DNA from: Chrysoporthe austroafricana
Taxonomy: Eukaryota > Ascomycota > Sordariomycetes > Diaporthales > Cryphonectriaceae
Reading direction: 5' to 3'
DNA length: 64,000 nt
Assembly (NCBI GenBank): GCA_001051155.2
Contig: JYIP02000001.1
Span: 4,402,001-4,466,000, forward strand
A program made the position numbers and the translations under genes. This document shows positions 34,760 through 45,118 of this stretch, in pieces (the stretch's first letter is position 1; every line of letters begins with the position of its first letter). Under the pieces are notes generated by a model, which did no database searches, was not told where the DNA came from, and saw only the letters and a program-made list of their open reading frames with translations.

Positions 34760-35067
34760 TGCAACGACAGCAGTCTGTCCGCCCCGCGTTCTTCTCGGAC
34801 ATTTCTCGCGCCACTCAGGAAGCACCTCGTCATCCTGTCGGGGGCTTATCGGAGGGCCGGCATGAATGATAGAAGATGGACGTCGGACCATGCAAGTCGT
34901 CATCCCCTCGGTGTTACAAAGCACATAATGTGCCACCAGCAGGCGAGAAGCGGCTATTGAGAATTGTATTATAAATACAGATACGCCATACTATATTATG
35001 TTAGACAATCATGCATCGTGTTCAACAAATTGAAAGAAAAAGGAAAGACTCCCAGAAAGCAGCAAAT
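34760..35067. other. Short intergenic region with TATA box for the MBL-fold gene
   Basis: 308 bp separate two co-directional genes. The left half is 3' flank of the hydrolase; the right half is AT-rich promoter. No gene. Confidence 0.7.
34970..34977 (+). promoter_or_regulatory. Candidate TATA box of the MBL-fold gene
   Basis: TATAAATA lies 91 bases upstream of the proposed start codon at 35,068, a suitable distance for a fungal core promoter with a short leader. Confidence 0.45.
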
Positions 35068-36315
35068 ATGGCAACAACTACTCCAGAATTCCGCATTGAG
35101 TCCTCGGGTGCTACGGTAGATGTCCGTGGTGAGTAATTAATTGCACGATGACCATTACCATACTCTTGTCCAACTTGAGTCTCCCCTTAGCAATACTTAC
35201 CTAAAATTAACAATATAGTCATCGACTCCACAGCACGGCTTTCTGGATTACCGACAAGCACGTTCTTCGAGCCGCAGATCAAGGGCTTTGACACACTGGA
35301 ATGCCCCTCACACTCGTTCCTCATTGAGCACCCCTCGGGCCGTAGGCTTCTCTTTGATCTGGGCGTGCGGAAGGATTTTGACAATGCTGCCCCTGTCTGG
35401 GGCAAGATGCTCGCGGCTAGCAGCGGTAAGCTCAAGGTCGAGAAGGGTGTACGCGAGATCCTTGAGGAGCATGGAGTCTCGGGGTCGAGTATCGAGGCTG
35501 TTGTATGGAGCCATTGGCACTTCGACCAGTAAATTTACCCCAAATTCCATACGCCTTGAGTGTCAAGCGCTCTATCCCCAGCCGCCAAAGGTCTTGGAAT
35601 ACTAATAGTTGACAGCATCGGAGACCCCTCGACGTTCGATTCGCACACAGCTCTGATTGTAGGGCCTGGGTTCAAAGAGGCAATGCTCCCAGGTTATCCT
35701 GCGAATCCAGAGGGTTTGATCCTGGAATCTGATTACGAGGGAAGAGAGCTGCGAGAGATCCATTTCAATCAAGGCAAGAGGGTAGGGCGCTTCAACGCTT
35801 TCGACTACTTCGGCGACGGATCCTTCTACCTGCTTGACAGCCCCGGCCACGCGGTCGGCCACATGTGTGGTCTGGCCAGGGTGACGAGCAGTCCCGACAG
35901 CTACATATTCATGGGCGCCGACACCGCCCACCACGGTGGGGAGTTCCGCCCGTCGAAATGGCTTCCACTGCCGAGCTCGATCTCTCCGCACCCGCTAGAC
36001 CTCAGCTCCGCAATGCCGTGCCCGGGTGAGATCTTCGAACATTTGCTTCGTGATGGTGACAAGGCGAAGCCGTTTGTGCGGATCTCGAGAGCGGCAGAGG
36101 GAAATGCTGCGGATCCCGACGAGGCCGAGAGGACGATTGAGAAGATGCAGGAGGCCGATGTGCATGACAAGGTGTTTGTCATCACTGCTCACGACAAGGA
36201 CATTGTGCCTATCATTGAGTTCTTTCCGAAGCATGTCAATGATTTTGCTTCAAAGGATTGGGTGAAGAAGAGTCGCTGGGCGTTCTTGAAGGACTATGAA
36301 TCTGCCCTAGAGTGA
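35068..36315 (+). CDS. Metallo-beta-lactamase-fold hydrolase, lactonase-like
   Basis: Predicted dinuclear-zinc hydrolase acting on lactones or lactams (AHL-lactonase/AttM-like group; fungal relatives include the benzoxazolinone-opening lactamase). Three exons: 35,068-35,128, 35,219-35,528 and 35,616-36,315. Intron 1 has GTGAGT...ATAG; intron 2 has GTAAAT, branch ACTAAT and acceptor ACAG. Together they give exactly 356 codons plus stop. The second splice completes the signature HWHFDH (H119, H121, D123, H124). H202 (PGHAVGH), D226 (MGADTAHH) and H316 (ITAHD) supply the other ligands, so the full seven-ligand set is present. There is no signal peptide, so it is probably cytosolic. It follows the hydrolase co-directionally and converges on the methyltransferase gene. 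Family and exon structure are firm; the substrate is inference. Confidence 0.92.
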
Positions 36316-36715
36316 TGATGTGAATAATATGTGAGTAGCTCTTCAGTTGTTTGTATCTTGTAGTATATAAGGAACGGGTCGACTTAAGCATGGAGCATAT
36401 TTGATACTCGTGACATGTTGTCAAGCCCCACATAGGGTCTATTCTTAGGTGTCACTCATCAGCCCCCGTATCAGTGAAGTTGATCGTCTGACAGCATCCT
36501 GAATAGGTTGATAGAAGAGATCTGGCACTTCTATATCTGCCCATGTATATTTTTTTAACATAAGTAGATTGCATTAAACGTTCATTGTCTGCTGAAATTC
36601 TCAGGCTATGGGTTTGACTTTTGCAATTAATTATTTGCTGTCAATGACACTACTGTGATCCGCACCCCTCAGAAAGGAAGGAAAGGGTCAAAAAAGGACA
36701 AGAGTCGTAGAATTT
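36316..36715. other. Convergent intergenic region
   Basis: 400 bp of AT-rich 3' flanks between the MBL-fold gene (+) and the methyltransferase gene (-). No gene, and no repeat that I can see. Confidence 0.7.
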
Positions 36716-37938
36716 TCAATCGCGCTTCCTAACCATCAAGAGGACCCCATGCAAGCCTCCTTTGACCTTCGCTGTCGCTGGATCAACACCAGCCTCGCGC
36801 AAATTCGCCTCGATAATACGCCTCATCTTCCGCGCGATATCGTCCTCCGTCCCGACTGCTTCTGGATGGGCCTCTCTCCACCGAGCAATGGGGCTTTGAG
36901 TGGACATTATTTTCTCCGCCGTATCCAGGTCAAATTCTCGCAAGACACTGACATCGAAGAACGGCTCATCGGTGTCGTGCACACCGAAGAACTTCTTCGA
37001 GAACGAAGCCTCGTCGAATGTAGGTTCCGAGGGTTGCACCATCCATGGTAGGCTAAGGTTGGAATACAGATTCCGCGCTAGCAGGTTGCCAGGCTCTAGA
37101 AATGGCCCCAACTCTGTGTTTGTAATTTCTTCAAGGGCGGCATTGATCTTGGCGGCGTTGGGCATCGAATCTATGTAGCATTTGTGGGTCAGAACTTGCC
37201 TAAAAAGCGAGAGGTATGTATTCAGAGCCATATTTGGCACCGAATTTGAGGCTTTATATGATCCTTATCGTGGCTTGGGGTTCCATATCACTTTTTGCGG
37301 GCTGTTACGAGATGCTCGGAGAGTTACATACTGTGTGCACTTGCAGCTTTACTACACCACAGCGCCACCGTGCCTCCAGGTCGCAAGATGCGTGCCGCGC
37401 TGGGCCAGAAGCGTGGCATATCGAACCACTGGAACGGATTAGCAGTTTATTCGAACTAAAAAATGGCTATATCATCATGCGACTTCATTTGGTGCCTCTC
37501 TATCTAGGGCAACAGGAGGGCTATCCTAATACCACCATTGAGGTCACTCACATGTGCACACGTCGCAGCCGTGATGACGTCTACGCTGCCATCTGGGACT
37601 AAGGCAGGGTCAATATCCTCCGCGGTGGAGACCTCAAACCTGATGGCAGACTGCAGTTTCGGCTCGGATGCAAGTCGAGAGCGTGCTGTATTAATCATGG
37701 CCTCGCCATGGTCGAGTCCAATCGTGTTTGTAAAGTACTCGGCAAGCTTGAAGGTCGCGATTCCGGGACCGCATCCGAGGTCGACGACCGTGCCGAGCTT
37801 CCCGCCAGCGGAAGTGTGGTAGGAAATCACGCTTTGGTACAGCGCGTCACTGTACCGCAGTCGAAGCTGGGCATAGTTTTCTGCGTCCTCGGCCGTGTAC
37901 GACCGAAATGTGTGATCCCCTCCAGCCGGCTTCGACAT
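36716..37938 (-). CDS. Class I SAM-dependent methyltransferase, trans-aconitate-methyltransferase-like
   Basis: Predicted cytosolic methyltransferase that esterifies a small carboxylic acid or methylates a related metabolite. Three exons: 37,938-37,552, 37,428-37,332 and 37,170-36,716. The introns are 37,551-37,429 (GTGAGT...TTCCAG) and 37,331-37,171 (GTATGT...ACATAG). They join to 312 residues with all phases consistent. SAM motif I is VVDLGCGPG (residues 51-59), with the acidic residue of motif II at D76 (GLDHGEAM). The first splice restores the family signature ...AATCAH-WFDMPRFW, followed by ARILRPGGTVALW. The second gives SAH-NSMPNAAKINAAL, which fits the Tmt1-like C-terminal half (FLEPGNLLARNLYSNLSLPW). 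A TATAAA lies 90 bases upstream of the ATG. The exact substrate cannot be read from sequence. Confidence 0.9.
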
Positions 37939-39025
37939 GGTGGCTCAGTCAGTCTTTGAGCGAAGCTCAATAACGCTATGAAGGTCAGAAGAGAGGCAGA
38001 CTAGTGATCAGATCAGAGCAACGGCAGTTTATATTCCCTGTGTGTGTATACTTTAGCTAGATCCTTCAGGACGAAGCGGAATTCGGAGCAAGGGCGAATT
38101 CGTATCAGCCCTTAGGCTGGGACTGACTGGGCTTCGTGGCCCATATTTAAGCGGATTTGCGCTTATTTCCGATGTCGCGGCCCGCAGCAAGCTAGTGGTA
38201 CGACACTCTTGCCCGCCCAGTCCAGTAATCTCTGGCTGGGCTCCTCAGCGCCCGTGGCTTCACGAGGCTCTTCACTTCACCGGCACGGGGAGTCTCCAAT
38301 GCGACCCGCGCGCCTTCCAGCCTCGGTGGGGACTTTCAACAAGCAAGACAGCTTCAAGTTCATGGGGCCAGCGTCGACAGGCTGGCAGGCCATGTCTTGC
38401 GCAGCTGCTGTTCGTATTGGCGCTGGTCGCCCCACAAGCTCATCGTCTTGCGTCTGGCCGGCCGACATGGGCCAGTCATTCTTGGCCGCGGCGTTCAAGG
38501 GGCTGCCTCCACGAAACACGCTGACTGGGGGAGCCAATCAGTTGACCTTGTCCCATTCTTCCGGCCGTCCTTGTGGTTCTCAAGCGCCCAACCTCAGAAA
38601 CGCCTTTGTCCTTCTCGACGACGATGGCCAACCGTCTCGCGCGTCCAAATTAAGACGACTATGCTTTGTGTGTTTCACTAGGCGACCTGCACCTGCACAA
38701 TGGACGTTGTTGGATGGAGGACCTCGAGAAGCTCATAAGGCGCGCTGGTGACCCCGGTGTCTAGACCTCATGCTCATTGTTCCCTGCCGATCTGTATATC
38801 ACTCAACTTCTCTTCCACTTTCAAAACTCTATCGTCCTCATTCTTTTCGCAGCATTTTGTCGAGCCACAGATTCACCCATCTGGCTGTTATTTACTTCTT
38901 TACACGACCAGCGCTCACTAGAATTTCGCGCTTATCACCTTAATATCTACTTCATATCTTCAGTATTCAGCTGCAGGTACAGCGTTTTGTAAAATCATCA
39001 GCATTCGAAATCATCCACAGTCACC
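37939..39025. other. Divergent intergenic region between methyltransferase and MARVEL-like genes
   Basis: About 1.1 kb holding two divergent promoters. A pyrimidine-rich leader (about 38,800-38,980) precedes the + strand gene. A 180-codon frame at 38,209-38,751 has a composition unlike a protein, with overlapping frames on both strands, and I do not call it. Confidence 0.6.
38028..38033 (-). promoter_or_regulatory. Candidate TATA box of the methyltransferase gene
   Basis: TATAAA on the - strand, 90 bases upstream of the ATG at 37,938. The spacing is the same as in the neighbouring MBL-fold gene. Confidence 0.45.
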
Positions 39026-39781
39026 ATGTCCAGTTTCTCGAAAGTTGCAAAGCTCATCTTCTCGCACCGAAAGGAGATCAAAGGCGCGTATGACAAGAAC
39101 GGCACCGATTATCGAGCCCACGCCAAAGACGCCACCGACCTGGGCTACGAAGTTGGCACCAAGGCCGTGACTGCGCCGTTGCGTGCCTGGGAAAACATTC
39201 CCCGTCTCATTGTCCGTGGTTTGCAGTTCCTGTTCGGAATCATCATCGTCGGCATCTATGGCGTCCGCGTCGGTGATGGCCAGAAGAACCCAAAGGACGA
39301 GTCTTCAGCCTGGTGGTTCGGCATGATTGTTGCCGTGTTGGCCTGCATATCTGCCCTCATCTTGGCCTTCACCGCACCGTTTGGGGCGATCTCTAAACGA
39401 TTCAAGACCCACCACCTTTTCGGATGGGACTTGTCACTTTTCCTCCTCTGGATTATCGTCTTCGGCATATTCATGGGCATTTTTCACAACCGCAGCAGCA
39501 ACGACTCGTACAAGGGCAGCAGTACGACTGTCGAAAAGGCCGCTGCATGGCTGGACCTCGTCAACGCTTTGTTTTGGCTCGTCTCTGGAGTGTATGGCGG
39601 CATCAAGACGTGGGTGGGCCGCCGAAGAGACGCACTGAAAGACCATGCTCAGAACAGACTGCTCTATGGGAGTGGTCCAGCTCAGCGAGACCTGGGTAAG
39701 GAAGAGATGTCAATGCACAGTCAGGTGAGCGAACCTGAGCCGGTGTACCAACAGGCGAGGGGGTTCGTCTTTAGAGTTTAA
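39026..39781 (+). CDS. Four-helix MARVEL-like membrane protein
   Basis: An intronless 251-residue protein with a good start context (CACCATGTCC). Four hydrophobic helices are visible: about residues 62-82 (LQFLFGIIIVGIYGV), 97-118 (WFGMIVAVLACISALILAF), 134-153 (LSLFLLWIIVFGIFMGIF) and 174-195 (WLDLVNALFWLVSGVYGG). The N- and C-termini are hydrophilic and probably cytosolic; the C-tail is charged and ends QQARGFVFRV. The four-helix layout with a short loop after helix 1 fits fungal MARVEL-domain proteins of the plasma membrane or vesicles, which act in membrane apposition or trafficking. The family is inferred from topology, not from a catalytic signature. Gene reality is certain from codon use and single-frame integrity. 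Confidence 0.85.
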   Translation: MSSFSKVAKLIFSHRKEIKGAYDKNGTDYRAHAKDATDLGYEVGTKAVTAPLRAWENIPRLIVRGLQFLFGIIIVGIYGVRVGDGQKNPKDESSAWWFGMIVAVLACISALILAFTAPFGAISKRFKTHHLFGWDLSLFLLWIIVFGIFMGIFHNRSSNDSYKGSSTTVEKAAAWLDLVNALFWLVSGVYGGIKTWVGRRRDALKDHAQNRLLYGSGPAQRDLGKEEMSMHSQVSEPEPVYQQARGFVFRV

Positions 39782-40107
39782 CTCAATGTCGGGCTGCAAG
39801 TCTGAGAGAAAGTCTCGCGTGAGGGTCAGGTAACTCCGGCTGCGAGTTGTTTAATAACGCGTTCGCATCCTCACTGTACAATTGCACAAACTTGGCGCAG
39901 GAAGGTATCGGTATCTTGGGTAGAAGTGACTGTAAGATATAGAAAGGAGGTATGCATGTTCAAGTGCTACTGTAGTCAGCGAAAAATCGGCAACGGCTGA
40001 AACTTCATGGTCATTGTGTGAAGCAGGAGCCTGATCTCGAGGCATGCACACGTTGTCTACAGCCTTCCATCATGATTGCTTGTGCTGTGAAATCTGGTTG
40101 ACGGCTC
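39782..40107. other. Convergent intergenic region
   Basis: 326 bp between the MARVEL-like gene (+) and the paraoxonase-like gene (-). No gene or repeat supported. Confidence 0.7.
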
Positions 40108-41479
40108 TTATGAGAGGTCGACCTTCACAGCAATAGTGTTCTCGGACGAGAATCCCGTCACGAACAACCACGCCCTCTTTCTCCCGTCCTCCTTAGGATC
40201 AATCCCGACTAACACTGCGGTGGCCGCGTTCCTGATATTGCTGCCATCGTCTTGCCACAACAACTTCCTCACCCACTTTTCTGGTTCATCCTTGCTAGGC
40301 CGCACGTACCAAACAATTACACCCTCCCGCCCCAGAGGGTCGTGCTTTGTGCTGCTTAAGTGAACGACGTTTGAGACGCCTCCGAGCACAAAACCGCTCG
40401 CGTCACCAGTGGCGTCGTCAGCGTACGTATCCGTGAACCAAGTTGGGTTATCAATGGTCGACTCAAGGTCCAAATTTCCTTTTACAACGATCACCTTGGT
40501 CTGATCGCTATACGACCCCAGCCACATGTTTCCACCCACGGCGCTTGCGACCAGAATCTCGTCACTCGTCCTGCCGTGACCGAGGCCGTTGGGGTTGTGT
40601 AACTTGTCCAATGCTACTGTCGCCTCGACAGATCCATCATCACTGATGGTCGCGTGGATCACGTTTGACCAAGCTGCCCCAGGCCACATGTCCTCGATAC
40701 CACGCATGAGGCCCTCGCGGTAACAGTGATCGTTTGTGACAAAAATCTCATTTTTGTTCACGCCGTAGAGATCATTTGGCGTTTCGATCAGCGGGTGAGC
40801 GATAGTGTGCACATACTTGACAGTATCTGAGCCGAGGACATGATGGAAAACCTCAACCCTCGAAGCGGACTTGGGAGAATCATCCTGGTGGGCTTGAGGG
40901 CTGCTCGCATCCCTAGGGAAAGCAGCTTCGTTCGGGACGTGATTGACAGCAAAAATATAGACGGACCCGCTCCCTGGCGTGTCAGTATCAGCAATTACAT
41001 CGATTCCGTGGCTACAGAAGGGACCGTCGAAGTTCTCGAAGATAAGTCGCTTGGATTCTTTCGTCTAGCCCCTTCATATTAGCACCAAGATCTCAATTCT
41101 ATCTGCCATGTTGTGCAAGATAGACCCTCACCTCTGGATCGATGGTATGTATTGATCCCTTTGAGTTCCAAGCAACGCCGGCATCATCGAAGATTCCGAG
41201 AGGAGGAAACCACTTGAACCGCGTGGTACTCACGTCTTCACAAGCCGTAAAGAGTGTGTTGGCCGGCGCGTAATAGTGAAGATCTTCGCAGTGGGTCGTA
41301 TCCCTGATTCGGACGATGTCTTCCGGATGCGCAAGCGGAACCGAGGTCAACTGCCTAAACACACCAAACTTGGTGAGAACGCCATGCGCCGCAGGCCCGT
41401 ATATGTAAGCTGCGAGGCCGGTCAAGCCGGCCATCAAAACCCCAATCATTGCCATTTCGAGATTGAAGAGCGTCGGCAC
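40108..41479 (-). CDS. Paraoxonase-like lactonase/arylesterase
   Basis: Predicted calcium-dependent six-bladed beta-propeller hydrolase of the paraoxonase (PON) family, which opens lactones and aryl esters. Exons are 41,479-41,132 and 41,064-40,108. The 67-bp intron 41,131-41,065 has GTGAGG, branch GCTAAT and acceptor GCTAG, in phase 0, giving 434 residues. An N-terminal hydrophobic segment (about residues 9-28) would anchor it in a membrane, as the retained signal does in animal PONs. Active-site equivalents are all present: E65-D66 (HCEDLHYY), H135 (CSHGIDV), H158 (FAVNH), N213 (TPNDLYG, followed by VTNDH), N275 (NPNGL) and D321-N322 (TIDNPTW). These match the catalytic and structural calcium ligands and the His dyad of PON1. 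This gene is the last before the AT-rich block, with its promoter facing it. The family is firm; substrate and location are inference. Confidence 0.92.
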
Positions 41480-41805
41480 AAATCTTTTTGATTTCGTTTT
41501 CTGTTAGATGAAATCGTAGGCGGGCTATCGCGATCTGATGAGGCTTCGTCTCGATGGATGCTAGTTAAAGACGTGAAGGATTCATAACTACCTCCCTAAT
41601 GAGGGGAGCAGCTACCACCGAGATATAGGAGATCCTCGGCAACATACTATTAGCGGAGAGCCTATCTTCAGGTAATTAGGAGGCATGCGGGGTACACAGT
41701 GATCAACTCCACATATAGCACCTCTTGTGGAAAAGTGGAGCAACCAGCACCCTAACCCTGGCATTTCTGTGCTCTATATATTTATGGCTGAGCACTATAC
41801 GGCTG
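41480..41805. other. Promoter of the paraoxonase-like gene and boundary to the AT-rich block
   Basis: About 325 bp of ordinary composition between the start codon at 41,479 (- strand) and the first retroelement repeat. It includes the interrupted inverted repeat CTCCACA...TGGAG (about 41,707-41,741). No gene. Confidence 0.6.
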
Positions 41806-42432
41806 TTATGAACGCTGCAGTAATCCTAGGATAAACTGTAGGGTCAAAAGGTTTATGCTAGCAAGGACGGTATTAAGTACAGTCTTGAATACCAGAAACG
41901 CGTTTAATAAATATTCGCAATATTTATAAGCCTATGCGGCTATTACTTGAAGGTACTGTAAGGTCCAAGTGATATTTAGATTTACGACTAAAAAGCTATA
42001 GTAATCTGTCTAATAAATATCCTATTCTTATATATCCGGCTTTTCCTTTTTGGATTATCGGCTTACTTAATAATCCAATAAGCCTGGCTTGCTAGATTAT
42101 TTAGTAATCTAGTAATCCTTATCTTATTTAATTTTAATTCGTAATTATATAATCGATATATACTCTTTCTCTTAAAGTTGCTATTAAGTTGCTTGGTTAA
42201 TTGTTTTTGTATTTCGCATTACCCTTAATTCTGTATTAGGTTATAATATTATTCTTTTCCTATCAATTATTATTTTCGATAATTTCTTATAAAGTCTTTT
42301 ATTAATATTCATTTCGCAATCTTTCTTTCCTAATCGGGATATCGGGCAGGATATAGAAAACTTGCTTTATTCGTTCGATTAAAACCTAATATCGAAATTC
42401 CTTTTTGAAAACGGTTTTGTAACGCATTATTA
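41806..42432 (-). repeat. Element A repeat, copy A1 (probable solo LTR, about 627 bp)
   Basis: The first and least mutated of four direct copies starting TGTTATRAACGCTGCA (this copy keeps TG at 41,804-41,805). It ends at the start of the next copy. TG/CA-type ends and the position of copy A4 beside a gypsy pol relic suggest an LTR oriented on the - strand. Confidence 0.65.
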
Positions 42433-42933
42433 TTATAAACGCTGCAATAGTCTTAAGATAAACTGTAATATTAAAGGGGTTTATGCTAATAAAGACAGTA
42501 CTAAATATAGCCTTAAATACTGGAAATACGCTTAATAAATATTCGCAATGTTTATAAGCTTATATGGCTATTACTTAAATATTTAATAAAGTTCAAATAG
42601 TATTTAAATTTACGACTGAAAAGCTATGGAATTCTATTTAATAAATGGCTTATCTTTATATATCTAGCTTTTTTCTTTGAATTATTAGCTTATTTAATAA
42701 TTTAGTAAATTTGGCTTATTAAATTACTTAATAATCTAGTAATCCTTATCTTATTTAACTTTAACCCGTAATTATATAATTAATATATATTTCTTTCTTC
42801 CGGTAAAGCTGCTATTAAGTTGCTTGAATAGTCGTTTTTATATTTTACGCTACTTTTAAGTTTATATTAAGTTATAATATTATCCCTTTTTTATTAATTA
42901 TTATCTCTAATAATTTCCTATAAAGCCCTTTTA
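42433..42933 (-). repeat. Element A repeat, copy A2 (truncated)
   Basis: Repeats about the first 500 bp of A1 at clearly lower GC, then is cut by the start of A3. Differences from A1 are mainly C/T and G/A. Confidence 0.65.
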
Positions 42934-43129
42934 TTATAAACGCTGCAATAATCCTAAGATAAACTGTAAAGTTAAAGGAGTTTATGCTAATAAGAATAGT
43001 GCTAAATATAGCCTTAAATATCGGAAATACAATTAATAGGGTATTATAATATTTATAAGCCAATAAGGCTATTACTTAAAGGTATAATAAGGTTCAAGTA
43101 ATACTTAAATTTACAATTGAAAAGCTATA
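42934..43129 (-). repeat. Element A repeat, copy A3 (interrupted by element B)
   Basis: Only the first 196 bp of the repeat are present. It stops within the AAAGCTAT motif shared by all copies, where the element B LTR begins at 43,130. Confidence 0.65.
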
Positions 43130-43322
43130 TAATAACAAAATCTATAAACGTAGTAAATTTATAATAAATTCGCTTAGTAAATTTATAGTAAATCCCCTAG
43201 TAAATACGTAATGAATTTACTAAATAAATGCTATACCCTTACCGAAAGGCTTATATAATGCCCTAATAAGCTTTTAGCATAATTCACTTTTTTAGGAAAA
43301 TTATACTTTATAATATATTTTA
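43130..43322 (+). repeat. LTR of element B (+ copy)
   Basis: 193 bp. Aligned with the two - strand copies it implies TG...CA ends, both mutated here to TA (TAATAAC...TTTTA). Differences between the copies are mostly transitions. Confidence 0.75.
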
Positions 43323-43679
43323 ATATATATATTATTAATTAATAGCTACGCTTTGCATGCTTTTACTGCATAATCGGGTTTCGATTATCGGCTCTATAAA
43401 ATAATAGCTCCTATAAAAGTATCGGTTTTATAGGATAACGGCTTTTGTAAAAGTATCGGCTCTATAAAATATCAGCTCTTGTAAGAATATCGGTCTTATA
43501 GGATATCGGCTTCTGTAAAAATAGCATTCTTATAAGAAATATTATAATTATTTATCGACAATTTATTATTAATTCACTATAGCAATTACCGGCAATAATA
43601 TTTTATTATTGCGGCTTATCGATTATATTAAGATCAAGTATTTTACTTAAGTATATAAGTTTATATAAGCTTTAAACGA

Positions 43680-44300
43680 TTCTAAGAAAAAAGATTAAAT
43701 TATATCGGATATTAAGATTTTTCTCGAAATTGTATATGCTTTTATCAATTGGAAACTTTTGGCCGATCGATACGAAAAAGCGAAATAGAATTTTAGGGAA
43801 ATTAATATATTTTTGCAGAAAACAAAAGTATAAATAGTTAAGCAAAGATAGCTTTTATTGCTTAAGCGCTAGACTTAAAAAGGAAGAAAGTCGAATTTCG
43901 ATAAGAATTTATTTTAATAGATAGGAAAAAATAATACGTTCTAAAAAGATTTTTCCAAATATCGCAAATTTCGATAGCTTGCTAAAGCGATAACGGAAAA
44001 AGAACGATAATAAATGCTTATAAAAATAAATAAGAGCGAAAATACTTTTCGATTTAATAACCCGAAAGATCCGTTAGAAAAATTGGCTTAGCAATAATTT
44101 ATCGAAAATCGAAAGCATTATATGCTTAAATATATTAATATTAATAGCGGAATTAAATATATTTATTTATTATAATATTTAATTGAAAACCCAAATTCCA
44201 GATTTATTAATAAATCTAAGAATTTTTTAATTATAGTAAAAAGAATAGATAAAAGCAAAAGAAAATAATTAATTCTAGAAAATAAGCGCATTTCTTCTTT
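43680..44300 (+). pseudogene. Relic of the first ORF (gag position) of element B
   Basis: A broken frame lies downstream of the LTR. The part at about 44,047-44,230 reads as a charged protein (RFNNPKDPLEKLA, then IENRKHYMLKYI) interrupted only by TAA/TAG, with a matching inverted copy at 63,770-64,000. Its position right after the LTR suggests gag, but no zinc knuckle or capsid motif is visible. Confidence 0.45.
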
Positions 44301-44498
44301 CTTAACGGGAATTTAAAATCGGAATGCTTTTAAATAAAGTTCTATTATAGCTATCTTAGCCAATTTTATAAATTTTATAGCAAAAAGCATACTAATGCTC
44401 CAATCGGGTTTATCGGATTATTTGCAATTTTTTGGGAAAGAAAACTATAAGGAAAAAAGATTGAATAAAAAAGGATTGGATAATCTTATTACTATTTA

Positions 44499-45118
44499 TT
44501 ATAAACGTTATAGCAATCCTGAAATATGCTATAGGGTTAAAGGATTTATGCTAGCAAAAGCGGTATTAAGTAAGAACTTTGAATATTGGAATACAATTTA
44601 CTGAATATCGCAAAATTTATAAGTTTTAAGCAACTATTAATAATAGGGTCCTATTAATATTTAAATTAATAACTGAAAAGCTATTGCTAATTGTCTGGCG
44701 GATATTTAGTCCTTATATATCTAGCTTTTCAATATAAGATTGCCGGCTTATTAAATAAGCTAATAAGCCTAGCTTGCCGGCTTATTTAGTAATCCGATAA
44801 TCCTTATCTTATCTGCTCTTTAATTTTGCTTATATAAGCATTTGCTATATTTCTTATAGCAAAGCTCGAAAGTTTCGGTATTAAATAGCCTTTAAGGGTA
44901 GCTTTAATATTATATTCTGGTTTTGCATATTAGTTTATAATATTATCTCTCGTTTTATCGGTTAATATTCTTATTAATTTCTATAAGCTTCCCTTCCGGT
45001 CTTTTTTCTTATTTATCGTACTTTCCTGATCAGGATATCGGGTAAGGTATAAAAGAATCGTTCGTTCAAAACCTAGCATTGCAATTCTCTTTTAGAAATA
45101 ATCTTTTAATGCGCTATT
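44499..45118 (-). repeat. Element A repeat, copy A4 (probable 3' LTR)
   Basis: A full-length copy of about 620 bp matching A1 from start to end. It follows the - strand pol/chromodomain relic of element A (45.69-46.3 kb), the position expected of a 3' LTR. Confidence 0.6.

Larger units (their letters stand above)
43130..44498 (+). mobile_element. Truncated 5' end of element B, inverted relative to the main copies
   Basis: Begins with an LTR (43,130-43,322) that is the reverse complement of those at 46,412-46,603 and 54,231-54,422. Beyond the LTR, 44,002-44,490 matches the reverse complement of about 63,520-64,000. It is therefore a + strand fragment holding LTR, leader and the start of the first ORF. 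It breaks off at 44,498 where repeat A4 starts. An untranslated stretch at 43,380-43,530 contains several imperfect copies of a TATCGGCTCTATAAAA-like unit. Confidence 0.75.

Noticed and set aside
38209..38751. 180-codon + strand frame
   Set aside because: No coherent composition, overlapped by other long frames on both strands, and placed in the promoter of the MARVEL-like gene.
43380..43530. CRISPR-like spaced repeats (TATCGGCTCTATAAAA units)
   Set aside because: The units are imperfect and of irregular spacing inside a retroelement leader in a fungal genome; an ordinary degenerate tandem repeat.
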